The notes: generated by a model from the sequence alone, not told the origin. A stretch of 64,000 nt of DNA from Blastobasis lacticolella (GCA_905147135.1 LR990042.1:15305545-15369544), one strand, 5' to 3'. Positions 1 through 10,719 are shown, numbered from the stretch's first letter. Translations and numbers: made by a program.

Positions 1-158
1 CGATATGACAAATCTGAAAAATAAGGTAGTTTTATTAAGTTTTTTTTATACATAGAACATCAGTTCTTAGGTACTTGATCGAGAAGTGTGGAAGTATGGG
101 AGGGAGACCTTTGCTCAGCAGTAAGAGGATTCAGGCTAATATAATAAATAAATATACA
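1..158 (+). mobile_element. 3' end of a LINE (RTE-like) fragment
   Basis: The stretch around 95-140 reads like the common 3' end of lepidopteran RTE-type LINEs ('...CCTTTGCTCAGCAGTAAGAGG...AGGCTAATATAATAAATAAATA'), with an A/T-rich tail. No coding part is visible in the window, so the element is either 5' truncated or extends off the left edge. The call rests on remembered similarity to this 3' end, not on an alignment. Confidence 0.35.
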
Positions 159-500
159 TAGAACAATAATACGTTTCCGCCTTCAAATTCGATAACACAT
201 TATTTATTTTATCAGGCTCAACACTCTCTTAACTACTTATTTCATGACATTAATCATACTGAAGGTCTTAAGACTAAACTCTGTTACCATATTTGATTAC
301 TGGCCTTTATTCACAACCACGTCCACGTAAAATTCGGTTTATCCCATATACTCGCGGAACTACCTAACTCAAATGTTAAATCAGAATACCTACAACACTT
401 GCTGCGCCGATACGCTCCAATGGGAAGATTTTTCTCCTGCTGGACTGCTGGATATAATTAGCTATGTGTAGACCATAAGTGTGAGTTTATAAGATCAGTT
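159..500. other. Gene-free stretch
   Basis: AT-rich sequence with no supported gene. A short open stretch near 300-455 (+) reads through about 50 codons but matches nothing I recognise. The third exon of the cuticle gene at 815-930 would be expected on the - strand here or beyond the left edge, but I see no chitin-binding motif. Confidence 0.4.
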
Positions 501-719
501 ATCTTATTTTTGAATCGCTCGCCTCGATTCAAACGATTAATTATTTTGATTTTCAACATGAAAAATACGATCTTTTCATGCATAATGCTGATTTTTCCTA
601 TTTTTGAACCGTACTCTTTCGGTGTTGCCATTGTGATTTAAAAAAAATTGAATTTTTCATTCTGAAAGTCAACATTGAAAACCGTTTGAATCGAGGCGAG
701 CGATTCATAAATAGAGCCC
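501..719. mobile_element. MITE-like element, copy 1
   Basis: A 25 bp inverted repeat is seen at 511-535 and 683-707 (core GAATCGCTCGCCTCGATTC and its complement) around about 150 bp of AT-rich, non-coding sequence. The right end adds 'aatagagccc', matching the fuller copy at 39919-40128. A third, truncated copy is at 16039-16168. All share the internal phrase 'CTTTCGGTGT'. Small size, terminal inverted repeats, lack of coding and dispersed copies fit a non-autonomous DNA transposon; the superfamily is not determined. Confidence 0.65.
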
Positions 720-814
720 TTGTTTACTTGTAATGAACAACTTTCTAAATTACTACTTATTGCTTTTAGCCCATTTGAGAAACTAAGACTCTTTAAAGGT
801 CACCCATTACCTAC

Positions 815-930
815 CTGAATTTGTAGTTTCCTGTGCCATCGTTCCTGTTTTCGCAGATGAGCGTCTCGGGCGCAGGCACGGTGCAAGCCAACACCGCACA
901 GACCAGAAGGCATAAAACCCAGAAATACAT
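815..930 (-). CDS. Cuticular protein gene, signal-peptide exon (partial gene A)
   Basis: On the - strand a TTTTTTAG acceptor is followed directly by ATG and 38 codons: MYFWVLCLLVCAVLACTVPA, a clear signal peptide, then PETLICENRNDGTGNYKF, then a GTAGGT donor leaving a phase-2 codon. The ending GNYKF and the phase match the second exons at 7530-7654 and 19401-19540, and the complete cuticle gene also ends this exon in YKF at phase 2. In this architecture the next exon carries the chitin-binding (RR) domain; I do not see one between position 1 and 814, and the intron side holds a MITE (501-719). The gene is therefore partial in the window, or broken. A likely non-coding first exon ends at 2082. 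Secreted structural role in cuticle is inferred from the family; exon structure is read directly. Confidence 0.65.
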
Positions 931-2081
931 CTAAAAAATACAGTGCAAGGCAGTAAAAATAATGCACATCGTCTTCGAATTAACTCTGTGTAGAGATAGA
1001 AGGCCGGTAGTATACGAACGCTACACGAAAGTAAAATACGAAAACTACGGTATACTAAAGTATACCGTATTCTGCCTTTCCTCACGGTAATTTTGGTAAG
1101 AAACGATTATCGTAAGTTTTTCAATGTAGATTCGTTTGTTCTTTAAAAATACAACAATGAGAGTGGTAAGGGGAACAGGAAGAATGAGGCTTGGCTCGAT
1201 TCGCTTCCGCGCAGTACCCGCAGGATGGTGGACCATCTAATCATTCTCTCTCTTTCTCTCTGTCGTTCGTATTTTTTATCATATCGAAAACACGAATCGT
1301 AGGTGACCTATGTAGTGATTGTACATTAATTTGTTTACATTATCTGTCCATAAGCTGTGTATGAAATTTTATTTGAAATAAAATAATAAATCATCAGCAG
1401 GTTGAAGGGTTTAACCATCATTTATTAATCTGATCAAATATGGCTAACCAGCACAACAAAAACACGTATGTAACATAACATAAGGCATCATAAACGAGAT
1501 AACTTCGATTTCATATGAAATAATAATATACGAAAACTACGAAAAGCACCGTACCTATAAAACGTAAATTTCAATAAAATAATAAAATAAGAATACTACC
1601 GTAGCTACCGTACCGTACCGAAACAACCGTATACGTTAGTTTTACACGTATATGCAGTAGAGACAACGCTCTATGAAAACGAACTAGCCGATTCCGTACA
1701 CGAACCCCATCACAAGGCCTGATGGAAAGTCACCAATTACAGCAACTACTTTATCCATCAAATCGAAACAGAATTCTATAAGACTAGTACTAGTATTAAT
1801 ACTAGCTTTAGATACCACCGACTCAAAAGTGTCTTAGCAGAAGTTGTTAGCAATGATGTTTTAATTTGAAATGTAGGTAAATGGTTCAATCGTCATATAT
1901 AGGCGAGTGTATATGTATAAATTTATAAAACAAATTAACATAAATGTTAGATGTCAATAAGAAACTTTTTGGCCACTTAAGTTGTAATTTCGAAACTTGA
2001 ACTATTAATAGTAAATAGTAACAGATTAATATGTTCTATTTTAAATGACGATCTAAACGTAGTTAAAAAAATTACACTTAC
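931..2081 (-). other. Putative intron 1 of cuticle gene A; otherwise gene-free
   Basis: Sequence between the acceptor next to 930 and the donor at 2081/2082. It is AT-rich and holds short runs such as (CTCT)n near 1245-1262 and a palindromic ACTAGT-rich patch near 1783-1807. No other gene is supported. Confidence 0.35.
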
Positions 2082-2155
2082 CTGAAGTTGTATCGTGTGA
2101 ATGTGAACGTTATTGATTTTTAAACACAGCCTTAGATGTTTTAGGTCGCTTATAG
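2082..2155 (-). promoter_or_regulatory. Candidate TATA box and non-coding first exon of cuticle gene A
   Basis: On the - strand a TATAAGCG box (2148-2155) lies about 65 bp upstream of a strong donor (CTTCAG then GTAAGTG, exon end 2082). No ATG lies between them, so the exon would be 5' UTR, consistent with translation starting at the ATG that begins exon 2 (930). The transcript start is inferred from spacing only. Confidence 0.35.
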
Positions 2156-2293
2156 TCTGCGGGCTTACCAGGTAAAACTGTATTTGAACCTCACGTTCGA
2201 GAACTGTACGTTTTTACATGAAGGAGGTAAGTAATTACAAGTCAATGCTCGCGTGGTTCGGTCACGACTAAAATCATACCAGATGACTAGTAC

Positions 2294-2332
2294 TATCCTC
2301 TATATTGTAGACTACTCTACACTATAGAGGAT
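2294..2332. repeat. Hairpin, about 17 bp stem
   Basis: ATCCTCTATATTGTAGA is followed after CTAC by its near-perfect complement TCTACACTATAGAGGAT. It sits in gene-free DNA and has no recognisable element around it. Confidence 0.6.
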
Positions 2333-4081
2333 TTAGAACATTTTTGGATAAAAAACATGGTTGGACAAACATAGGTACTTACCCAAAATATATTTTTTTA
2401 ATGCAGGAAATTTTAATCGCTCGAGACACTTTCTCTGTTTTAAATATGTAGTGATATTATTAAAACAACCAGCACAGTTTTTGCAGAACTTGATTAGAAT
2501 TATGACGCCCAATGCACAATAAGATCTCCTTTAAAGACAAGGGGGCCATGTATAGCCATATTTGAAGTCTTTCGAAACCGTCACCACCAATTACAAGTGC
2601 ACAGTTTACAAGTAGACGGTCACGTGTTCTGGAGCAAATCTTTGGTGCTTCTCGAGTTCTAGCCCTAGTACTGAAATCTTTGCACGTAAATCCACGGTGC
2701 TTGAACGTATTTCGGGGGGAAGCGCAATTCAAGAATTACAGTCACCTCACGTGGAGTTCGTCTCTAATTTGTTAACAACTGCCTAAATAACTTGAGCAGC
2801 AGAATGTATAAAAATTTATTTTTTTAAACTGCTGTAAACAGTTCTCGCATATGAGTCGTAACAAAAGTTAATCTAAAATTACTCACTTCAATCAAATAAA
2901 CAGGTAACTTGGATAGGCATCAAAACGCCCCATAAATAAAACTTAGTTTATTTACAAATTCGCGTTTTAAAGAAAATTATAAAAAAAAAAAATTGCAAGT
3001 GGTAAAATTAATTATAATTACCCTATACAAAAACATGTTTATTCGGCGTTTCCACATCATGTTTCTGTTCGTAATAATGGCCATACATGCAAGCACGGAC
3101 TTTGTATGATTATAGCGCTAAAAACCGGTCAAGCTAGACGGGACTCGCTAATCAAGGTTTTGGAATGTAATCAAATTTGACGAACTTCATGCTCGGACAT
3201 CAAAATCTTATTGACAATCTCAGATTTTGGTGTTTAGGGTACGGCACCGTATGCGAGATCGACTTGCACTTTGTAATTTTTTTTCGATATTTTCTTCTTC
3301 CCCTTGGTTTAACTGTCTCACAACACCCGTGGCCTGCGACTTGATATTTCGGTCCATACTAATGTCACCATTTATTGCAATAGCTGTGTCTTAGCTTTAT
3401 GGTCTATCATATTTTTTACTCTCTATCTATACCTACTAATATTATAATGAGAAAATATTTAGATACATGCATACTCACTCCAATATCCAATAGAAGTAGG
3501 CAGAGAGTCTTGACTCTTGAGTGCTAGAAGATACGATCCTGACACATTTATCTTGCCTCTTCCACATTCGTACATCTTTTTCATGCATTTACGCTGGGTG
3601 AAGGTTGAGAAAAGATTTTTACTTTGAATCGAAAAATTCTTTCAATAACTGTAAGCTATGTTATTCCCGAGTGGCAGGAAAGTTGAATGTTTACAGAGCT
3701 CTGAACTGCGCGCGGAAGAAAGCCGCTGAGAACGGCTAGTTGCATATTAAATTAAATCTGATTTAGTATTTGTGGTGTATTTTCTTGGATGTACTCTATT
3801 GCAATCCCTAAAGGCCCGAGCTCCACTCATGCAGTGTAGTGCACTGCGCGGCGCACCGCACGGTGCCACGTCACGGTGACAACAAAGAAAACGGTGGTGT
3901 TATTCTGGTTTTTCAAGTTAGACAACGTTCGCACGAGAGATTTACGAAATATTTTGAGTTAGGCAACGTTTGCACGAGAACTTTTTCGGCGCTTTTACGC
4001 GCGTTATTTTAAACGACTCGCATGATTATTGACCATATGTCTCCGACTGTCTGTTCACACGCAGGCGTAAAATCTTAGTAA
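2333..4081. other. Gene-free stretch
   Basis: No supported gene. A GC-richer patch near 3810-3890 carries the phrase 'ACTCATGCAGTG', also found in the hairpins at 6515-6768. Diverged 25 bp direct repeats (AGTTAGACAACGTTCGCACG and AGTTAGGCAACGTTTGCACG) lie near 3917 and 3958. Confidence 0.4.
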
Positions 4082-4117
4082 AAAGTGACTGGAGATTTTT
4101 TTATCTCCAGTCACTTT
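4082..4117. repeat. Perfect 15 bp hairpin
   Basis: AAAGTGACTGGAGAT (4082-4096) and its exact complement (4103-4117) flank a six-T loop. The right arm is followed by two near-copies of 'GCAACCAAGAGA'. Nothing coding is nearby. Confidence 0.75.
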
Positions 4118-4789
4118 GCAACCAAGAGACTGTCTCAAATGCAACCAAGAGAAACGTACGAAAAGGATGTCATTCATTTTGGATTAAAACGCTAAAGGGC
4201 TGACCAGAAAAATATTATGTAATTTTCAGAGACAAAACACAGGTTCTATTATTTCTTACTATGGTGCCAAACCAGTACGCCCACCACCACCACTATGTGC
4301 CACAGGGCGTACAGTAGGTACTAAGTATCGCTTTTCTAAAAGCCAATAACAATCGACCGTCGGACGTGCGGATTTGACGTCACAGTAAACAATGTAAAGA
4401 ACTGTTTTCTTTATTGGAAATTAATAATTTTGTTCTGGCCGACACTTAGATTTTTGATCCAAAAATGTATGAAACGCGAATGTTGCTTTTTTTAACAAAA
4501 AAGTATAAAAAAGAAACATGTGAAGAAATTGGACCACCTCGATTGATCTTCCTCGAATTCTATGATAACTGATGTTTTTACCCGACTACGCCAAGGAAGG
4601 GTAATGAAGTTAACTGTCTATGTATGTAAAGTCGGATTGGGTTTAAATTTGGGTAATAAGCACTGGCACCATAACCAAAACATTGGGTTCACTGCGTGTA
4701 GCACTATAGTTGATTTATTGTTGCTTTATTTGTCGCGACCCGACCCGGCTTTCCGTAACCACGTGAGTTGGGCCTACGTCATATCCGGA
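4118..4789. other. Gene-free stretch
   Basis: AT-rich; a 76-codon open stretch at 4562-4792 (+) has no recognisable motif and ordinary low-complexity composition, so it is not called as a gene. Confidence 0.4.
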
Positions 4790-4985
4790 TAGATGCGTAT
4801 GCGCCGGCGAGTAGGCGGAGACTGGCTGGGCTGGGTGGGATCTAGTTGCGTCTAGGCAGCGGGTGGTGGCTGGGTAGGCTGGGCGGGGTGCGGGGCGAGA
4901 CGGCGTCCCCCTCCCAGCCTGCCCCGCCGCCAGCACCATGGCATAGCGAGGCCGCTGGAACGGGTGGATTGCGCAACGACCAGCA
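4790..4985. other. GC-rich block in AT-rich surroundings
   Basis: About 190 bp dominated by G and C, including CGGCGAGTAGGCGGAGAC, repeated GGCTGGG units and a GCCCCGCCGCCAGCACCATGG end, with AT-rich DNA on both sides. It could be a promoter or 5' exon of an unseen gene, or an element remnant. The open stretch on the - strand (4715-4939) looks like composition rather than protein. Confidence 0.4.
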
Positions 4986-5059
4986 GATGTGCCGTGCTGT
5001 TTAATCTACTATACCTACATATTTTTTATTTATTTTTATGTATTTATTTATTGTTATCT

Positions 5060-5326
5060 AGGTAGTATAACGCCCGTGACGTACCCAAACAATGGGCCCA
5101 CAGAATACCAGCGCTGTGAGTCGTTTCTTGCGCCTCACAGCACAGCTGAGTGGGTACCATTTGCGCTAGCCGCTGCGGCACCGACAGTGTCATGGGAGAC
5201 TACATATTGTCTTAATTAAGATATTTCAAATGTTAATGTGTCCTTTGTATGTAATTGTAACTGTTATTGTGTCGTGGTGTGCTATGTGTAATAAATGTAT
5301 TTTCTTTCTTTCTTTCTTTCTTTCTA
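5060..5326 (+). mobile_element. Retroelement 3' end with (TTTC)n tail
   Basis: The stretch ends in 'AATAAATGTATTTTC' followed by five or six TTTC units (about 5297-5326), the form of a LINE or SINE 3' end on the + strand. The body (CACAGCACAGCTGAGTGGG and neighbours) has no coding sequence I recognise. The 5' boundary is uncertain. Confidence 0.4.
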
Positions 5327-5997
5327 AAGTTGATAAACGTGGAAGAATCGACAGAGATTTGTCAAGTGGAACAATGTCGTCTCTACCTACTCTTGCGGGG
5401 GAAAGGGGTTTGTATGTATGTATGTGAATATGAATGTTTGTATGGATGTTAATTCTAGCTCAAAAACTACTTGGCTGATTTTCGTTAAAAGATTATTGAT
5501 TGTCCGATGGTTACAGGCTCTATGATAATACATTCAATATATTATCTTGAGGATATAAGAACATAAAAATAAACATAAACAGTTAAATAAAATAAATAAA
5601 TAAATAAAAACTTCAAAATTTTCAATTCAGAAGATTGATTCGGTCATGTTGGGAATTTGTTATTCACATTGATTAATTCTGTTGTGGGATATACCGCACT
5701 GCTTAAATTTGTCCTCAGCTGGTTGAAGACATGATTTTGGGATAATATTACGACAAAATGTTTTTAAACGTAGTTATTTCTGTCCTTTACGAATGTTTAC
5801 TTAAACTGAGTGTATACCATGGTGGCTCATTCAAAATTATAACTACAAAGTATAACATCAGTAGTAAGTATAAAGAGAGTGTATAAACTTAAATAACTCG
5901 GAAACCATTGCTCTTAGAAAACTAGATCCTAAAAAGAAATGATAGTGCCCGTCGATATCTATAAGTATTTGCTGTTCTGGAACAAGCGTTTTAAGGC
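5327..5997. other. Gene-free stretch
   Basis: AT-rich, with short TATG/TGTA runs near 5410-5450 and an (AAAT)n-like run near 5590-5610. No gene supported. Confidence 0.4.
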
Positions 5998-6205
5998 CAA
6001 TAGTTTCAGAGTTATTACAGTTTTAAGATTGACAGCTGTCAACCGAAATGTAGATCTTGACGAGCACTATCATTTCTCTTTAGGAACTAGTATTCAAGCA
6101 CCAATAGTTTCAGAGTTATTACAGTTTTAAGTTTGACAGGTGCCATCCAAAATGTAGATTTCTACGAGAACCAGCATTTCTATTTAGAAACTAGAAATGC
6201 TGGTT
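5998..6205. repeat. Diverged tandem pair ending in a hairpin
   Basis: Two roughly 95 bp units (about 5998-6094 and 6102-6193) begin CAATAGTTTCAGAGTTATTA and end in 'TTTAG(G/A)AACTAG'. The second ends in a hairpin, AACCAGCATTTCTA (6169-6182) with its complement at 6192-6205. Probably remnants of one repeated element. Confidence 0.5.
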
Positions 6206-6514
6206 CTAGTATTCTAGAACCAAACATGCCTTATTTATATTTCGGGATGAACTGAGAAGAGTGACCTCAGGATCACGAAAGCGAAACAACTTTGATAATA
6301 TTAAAGAATCAGAAAAAGGGGAGGGGCTTACACATCAGCGGTAAAACTTTCTTTGACAAGATCGGTTTCCTATTTCATTCACACGCGTTGTATCTGTACT
6401 AAAAAAAAGTAGACAGATATATGTGTGTGAACTGTGTCACACAAGGAGGAAAGATTCGAACTGTTGGCAAAAAGAAACAGTCAGATGTGACGTTTCATGT
6501 TGACATCTGCTGAC

Positions 6515-6768
6515 ATCGCGCCGCACGCTGCACGATGGGGCAAAATTAAAAACGTGGACAAAATTCATACAGAACTGACATTTCGGGCTTGAATTGCGGG
6601 TGTTGCCCCATCGTGCAGTGCGCCGCGCGGCGCGCTGCACAGTGGTACATTTCGCCATATGTCAATGTATTTGCATACAAATTGCTCGGCGTGTAACAAG
6701 TTTTGCCACATCGTGCAGTGCGATGCACACTCATGCAGTGGGTCGCGCGGCTCACTGCATGAGTGTGC
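6515..6768. repeat. Group of GC-rich hairpins
   Basis: At 6613-6640 a near-perfect 28 bp palindrome has centre CGCCGCGCGGCG. At 6725-6768 a perfect 16 bp stem (GCACACTCATGCAGTG) surrounds the 12-nt loop GGTCGCGCGGCT. A half-copy at 6515-6543 is complementary to 6600-6628. Likely parts of palindromic non-autonomous elements; the class is not known to me. Confidence 0.65.
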
Positions 6769-6846
6769 GTTCAAGATAAGGTGTAAACGCATGATTAGGT
6801 ACACCTTACCTTACATAATAAAGTATGATATTAATATCTAGGTACA

Positions 6847-7248
6847 ATACTGGCAACGATTTTTAGGAGCGTCGGTGGCCGAGAGGTAACGGTGTGCGAC
6901 TCGCAAGCAAGAGGTACCGGGTTCGAATCCTACTGCTGCCATGTACCTATGACACTTTTCTGAGTCATGTACTATTAGTTGAATACTAACCGATGCTCTT
7001 ACGGTGAGGGAAAATATTGTAATGAAACCTGCACATCCAGGCGACTAAATGTGCGACCATGATCCAATTTGGCCAGGTTCTTCCGGTAGCAGGGTCATGG
7101 AGGTCAGATGGCAGTCGTTCTATTGTAATTACCTGATATACCAAATCCAGGATCCTGGTCAAGGCGGATCCCGGGCCTTCGGTGGACCCCGGGCGCGAGA
7201 TTACAGCTGGGACATTAAAGCCAAGATGATTATACTGGCAACGATTTT
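6847..7248 (+). mobile_element. tRNA-derived SINE with 17 bp target-site duplication
   Basis: The 17-base sequence ATACTGGCAACGATTTT is present at 6847-6863 and again at 7232-7248. Between them is a body of 368 bp whose head carries RNA polymerase III-type boxes: TGGCCGAGAGG (A-box-like) and GGGTTCGAATCC (B box). The head does not fold into a full tRNA. The body ends 'GCCAAGATGATT'. A 5' truncated relative is at 46640-46911 and a fragment is inside the element near 10720-10800. The duplication proves insertion by target-primed reverse transcription. Confidence 0.88.
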
Positions 7249-7529
7249 ACCTGAATCGCTATCGTTTCGAAGGTTTCTTATTTTCATTGGATTCGTAAAA
7301 TTTTTGACAAAATGAAATGATGTAAATTGAACACTCTCACTTAGAGTTTTGAATATATTTGAAGTTTGAAAATGACCGCTGTTTCGTCATATTGCAGTAA
7401 CTGTGGTCATTATCAAACTTGACTCTTAAACCTCAAATAGCTCTGTAGGAAATATAACTCTCTATAGTTTCCTTAAAAGCATGATAAAATGTTTAAAACA
7501 ATATTGATAATATTTGAATATTTCATTAC
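7249..7529. other. Gene-free stretch
   Basis: This lies downstream (- strand) of the exon at 7530-7654, where an RR exon might be expected; no such motif is visible. Confidence 0.4.
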
Positions 7530-7811
7530 ATGAATTTATAATTTCCCTTACCATCATTGGTGTTCTGTTTAGAGTCAATTTTAGCTTGTGCTTCGGTCAA
7601 GGTTGGTGCGCCAACGACTACACCAAATAAAGCAAATATTGCTATGTTGAACATCTGTATGAAAATAAAATTATCTTAAGATTATTGTGAAACAATCAGA
7701 ACTTCTATGTTTATAATTGTAAGATTTATTTTACATTGATTAGCGAAATCTTAAGCCAAGTATTAGTAGGTTTATTTATAACCTTCTTACCTGAGATGTA
7801 ACATTAGTCAT
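7530..7811 (-). CDS. Cuticular protein gene, exons 1-2 (partial gene B)
   Basis: On the - strand, exon 1 (7811-7791) reads ATG ACT AAT GTT ACA TCT CAG (MTNVTSQ) then GTAAGAAG. A TTTTCATACAG acceptor opens exon 2 at 7654, also with ATG: MFNIAIFALFGVVVGAPTLT, a signal peptide, then EAQAKIDSKQNTNDGKGNYKF at about residues 21-41 of the exon, then a CAT/GTAATG donor in phase 2 (exon end 7530). Translation may begin in either exon, since they are in frame. If the donor is not used, the frame stops at 7526. The GNYKF ending matches exon 2 of gene A. No RR exon is seen downstream, and a SINE (6864-7231) lies there, so the gene may be truncated. Family role in cuticle is inferred. Confidence 0.65.
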
Positions 7812-8644
7812 GGCTTCAATAATAATTTGAATTACTGTTATGGTGAACACGGCTTCTTCACTGTGCGCTTACGAATAGTCTGAACTTAAGATTATCACAA
7901 CGGCTGCTTTATTCTTTAAGGTTGTTGCCTGTAGGCTGTAGGTATAAACTTTCCGGTTCTATATCGATTCCTATTAGTAATATAGAAATGTGGTGATGGT
8001 TCTCATCTTTAACCTGACTGCTGTTGTAACTGTACCTCGATAGATCTGTTTAATTAAGAAATGCTGTAAAATACTTAATTTTATGGTTTGAGGAAGCACA
8101 CGGTCAGACGGAAACGGCCGATTTCCAAGACATAAGCAACCTAAGCTAAGCGGTGTGCTGCCACCCTTCGAGTTACTGTAGACTTGCTAGTTGAGGAACC
8201 CCAAGTTATAGATTACAAAAATTATATTGTATGATATCAATCACTACTTATTATATAACAAAATCCTACACTGCGTCTGTCGGTTTGTTCACAATAATCA
8301 AATTACTGAACAGAGTTTTGTGAGGTTTTCACCAATAGAGAGAATGATTCATAAGGAAGGTTATAATTTGTTAAAGTACTGTTTGAAGCCGGGGCTAGTT
8401 AGCCATAAAATAAAGTCTTATAAATTACACAAATCAAATCTCCGTAAGTCCCTATCTTGTGTCGTGAGAATGAATGGGGATCGTATGATTGTACATCGGT
8501 GTAGGGTCTCGCTACTCAGTTACCACAGCTCTTGTATAGGTATTGTCTAAACAAAACACTTGTGTTGACGTATCTCTTTCATTTAAAATCAAGGCATTGA
8601 AACGTTACTTTTCAATATCCTTAATATTAGAAGAATAAATAAAT
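7812..8644. other. Gene-free stretch; upstream of cuticle gene B
   Basis: The - strand promoter of gene B should lie within about 7815-7920; an AATAAAG-type TATA candidate occurs near 7909-7916. An open stretch at 8227-8550 (+) resembles decayed intergenic repeat sequence and matches no family I know. Confidence 0.35.
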
Positions 8645-8900
8645 AAATAAATAGTCGTGGACAAATTCACACAGCGCCATCTAGCCCCAAACTAAGCAAA
8701 GCTTGTGCTATGGGTCCTAGCTAACTGGTATACTACATATATACTTTTTTTTTTAAACACATACTTATTATACATACAACACTCAGACCCGTAACAGAAA
8801 TTAAAATTCATCATTTAAATTTCTGCCCGGCCGGGAATCGAACCCGGGACCTCTAGCGTGGCTGACTGGCATGTTGACCACTGAACCACTCAGGTCGTCA
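8645..8900 (-). mobile_element. tRNA-derived SINE (second family), copy 1
   Basis: Read on the - strand, 8900-8820 has TGGTTCAGTGG and GGTTCGATTCC, which are A- and B-box-like, followed by 'CAGAAATTTAAATGATGAAT' and a body to about 8645. It matches 53596-53800 over most of its length, including 'CAGCGCCATCTAGCCCCAAA'. A poly-T/A run near 8748 is specific to this copy. Confidence 0.7.
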
Positions 8901-10003
8901 GGTCGAACGTTTGCCTAATAAAAGGAACAACAAAAATCTATCTTTTTACCGATAAATATTGAAAGACAATGTGTTGAGACACGCTTAAACACTGATTTAT
9001 GGTGTGTCAAACGATTGCATGGCGAAAGTTTTAATCACGGGCCGTCCAAACTAGTTATGTGAGTTAACAGCCAACATAATGGGCCAAAGGCTAGCTTTGA
9101 ATAGGTCCCACGATTGGCCTGTCGCATCATTACTTAACCTGACCTTTTCACCCGAAAAAAAGGTTGCTCACCTCTTTCGGGATGACCTTCGGTGTCTAAG
9201 AGTTTAATCGTCTTTCATTCATTTCGAAAATACAAGTATGTAGTCAACATTTATGTATACCTGTAAATAAAATATATACTTCTTATCCTGTCTTATGTGT
9301 TATGGCTATCAAAAAGTCAATTTTTTAAATGTTGAAATCAGGTATTGGGTAGAAGTGGTAGAACGAAATCAAATTTTATGAACCCAGATAAAAGGGAAAG
9401 ATGGTAAAGATTAGTTCATTAGTTTACGCCGGATTCCAAAAGATGGACGTTCCGTGAACGCTAAAAATATGAATCAGAATAGAATAGAATACAATATTTT
9501 ATTGCGTAAAATATAATTACAAAAATCTTAATTAACATTTTTAGTTCACCCACTTGGCCAGAATTTGGCATGCAATATTTTATAACAATTTAATTTACAT
9601 AGATAACGTAAAAATAATAAGAAAAATGACAATGATTGTTTTAGGTATCTAATTATGTTGATTTAATGTCAGTAAATTAATCACCGCTCGAGTATTTTAC
9701 CGACGACAGGAAGTTAAATAGGTATTGGGAAAGGGCATTTTAACCAACATACATGGACTTATTAAGTCCATGCCAACATACTAATAACAATGCTTGTTTC
9801 GAAAGCTCTTCCATCAATCGAGTAAAGAAAGAAACTATGCAGACAACTTCGATCTGCTACGTTGCTGGCGCGAGGTGTTAAAATATTCTCATAATCTGCG
9901 AAGATGTTAGTTTTATTCATATCGAATAGATGGCGATAAAAACATAATATTCAGAACGATTCCTGCGACATGATATGACTCCGTTTTATTACCTATAATA
10001 ATA
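8901..10003. other. Gene-free stretch with a LINE tail and a short palindrome
   Basis: Near 9477-9520, (AATAG)n followed by 'AATACAATATTTTATTGCG' looks like a LINE 3' end on the - strand. CATGGACTTATTAAGTCCATG near 9752 is a 21 bp near-perfect palindrome. 'CACCCGAAAAAAAGG...CCTCTTTCGGG' near 9150 can also fold. No gene supported. Confidence 0.4.
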
Positions 10004-10007
10004 TATA

Positions 10008-10483
10008 TGACGGATCACGGTCAATATACGTCAATAGTACGGACTCATGACGATGAAAACGGAAGTGGGAGTGCGCCCTCTGGTGGGGCGTGCTGACAGA
10101 GTCTCGACGGCACGACTCGGGCCGAGTGGCGGCCATTCTTGGCGCGACCGCCGCCGAGGAGTGACGCGTCTTGATACTGTCTCCACATTTCGTTTGTTTA
10201 CGTTTGAAGTTCGTTAATAGAAAGTGTTATTTACGTTTAAAAATAAAGTAATTTTAAAATCACCTTTGAAATAAGAAAGTAAATTACCTCAACTGCCTAC
10301 ATTTGTAATACCGCTCTGAATTCTAGTGAAATTATAAGTGATGTGCAAAAATGAAATGGAATAAATACAGTGGAGTAAATGTGAACCTTTTCTTTAATTT
10401 ATCTGGACGAATACGACCTAATACTGATATCACCACCCTGATGACAATGATCCTGATACACCCCTTTCCTTCACGCGACGACA
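10008..10483 (+). repeat. 5' LTR of the family E copy
   Basis: 476 bp, TG...CA ends. It holds a CpG-rich stretch (10085-10170, including GCGACCGCCGCCGAGG) that could be a promoter, then an AT-rich part with AATAAAG near 10243. Matches 14943-15430 directly, and 38214-38670 and 38876-39340 in reverse complement. Confidence 0.78.
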
Positions 10484-10527
10484 TCAGAAGCGGTGATGAC
10501 GAACGCAACGCCCAAGAGATGGTATGA
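10351..10527 (+). CDS. Small ORF across the LTR/interior junction, unknown
   Basis: 58 codons beginning MKWNKYSGVNVNLFFNLSGR and ending ERNAQEMV, starting inside the 5' LTR and ending 44 bp into the interior. The first about 45 codons stay open in the 3' LTR (15299 onward) and in the solo LTR (38876-39340, - strand), with few amino-acid changes. The inverted copy near 38339 is frameshifted after the start. It could be a start fragment of a lost gag, an upstream ORF or chance; I recognise no domain. Confidence 0.3.
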   Translation: MKWNKYSGVNVNLFFNLSGRIRPNTDITTLMTMILIHPFPSRDDIRSGDDERNAQEMV

Positions 10528-10719
10528 TGAAAAGCAACAAAGAAAATGCAGATACGCTACGTGAAAGCGTAATAATAAAAGAAAGGTGATTACTCGATCC
10601 AGTTGAGTTGCCTACATTAAAATATAAAATGATTTAACATGTTCAAAGTGCAGCCAAGAGTCCAAACACCCCGAGATATAAGACAAAGACTTCGTTAGAA
10701 AGATTGGGGGATTCAAAAA

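Noticed and set aside
6864..6945. tRNA gene
   Set aside because: It has A- and B-box-like sequences but no pairing acceptor stem, and it is the head of an insertion with target duplication, hence a SINE. The same applies to 8820-8900, 40743-40815 and 53715-53800.
8227..8550. 107-codon gene
   Set aside because: No domain or signal, and the surrounding sequence looks like decayed intergenic repeat.
10085..10170. CpG island promoter of a host gene
   Set aside because: The block is part of the LTR and occurs in all four LTR copies, so it belongs to the element.
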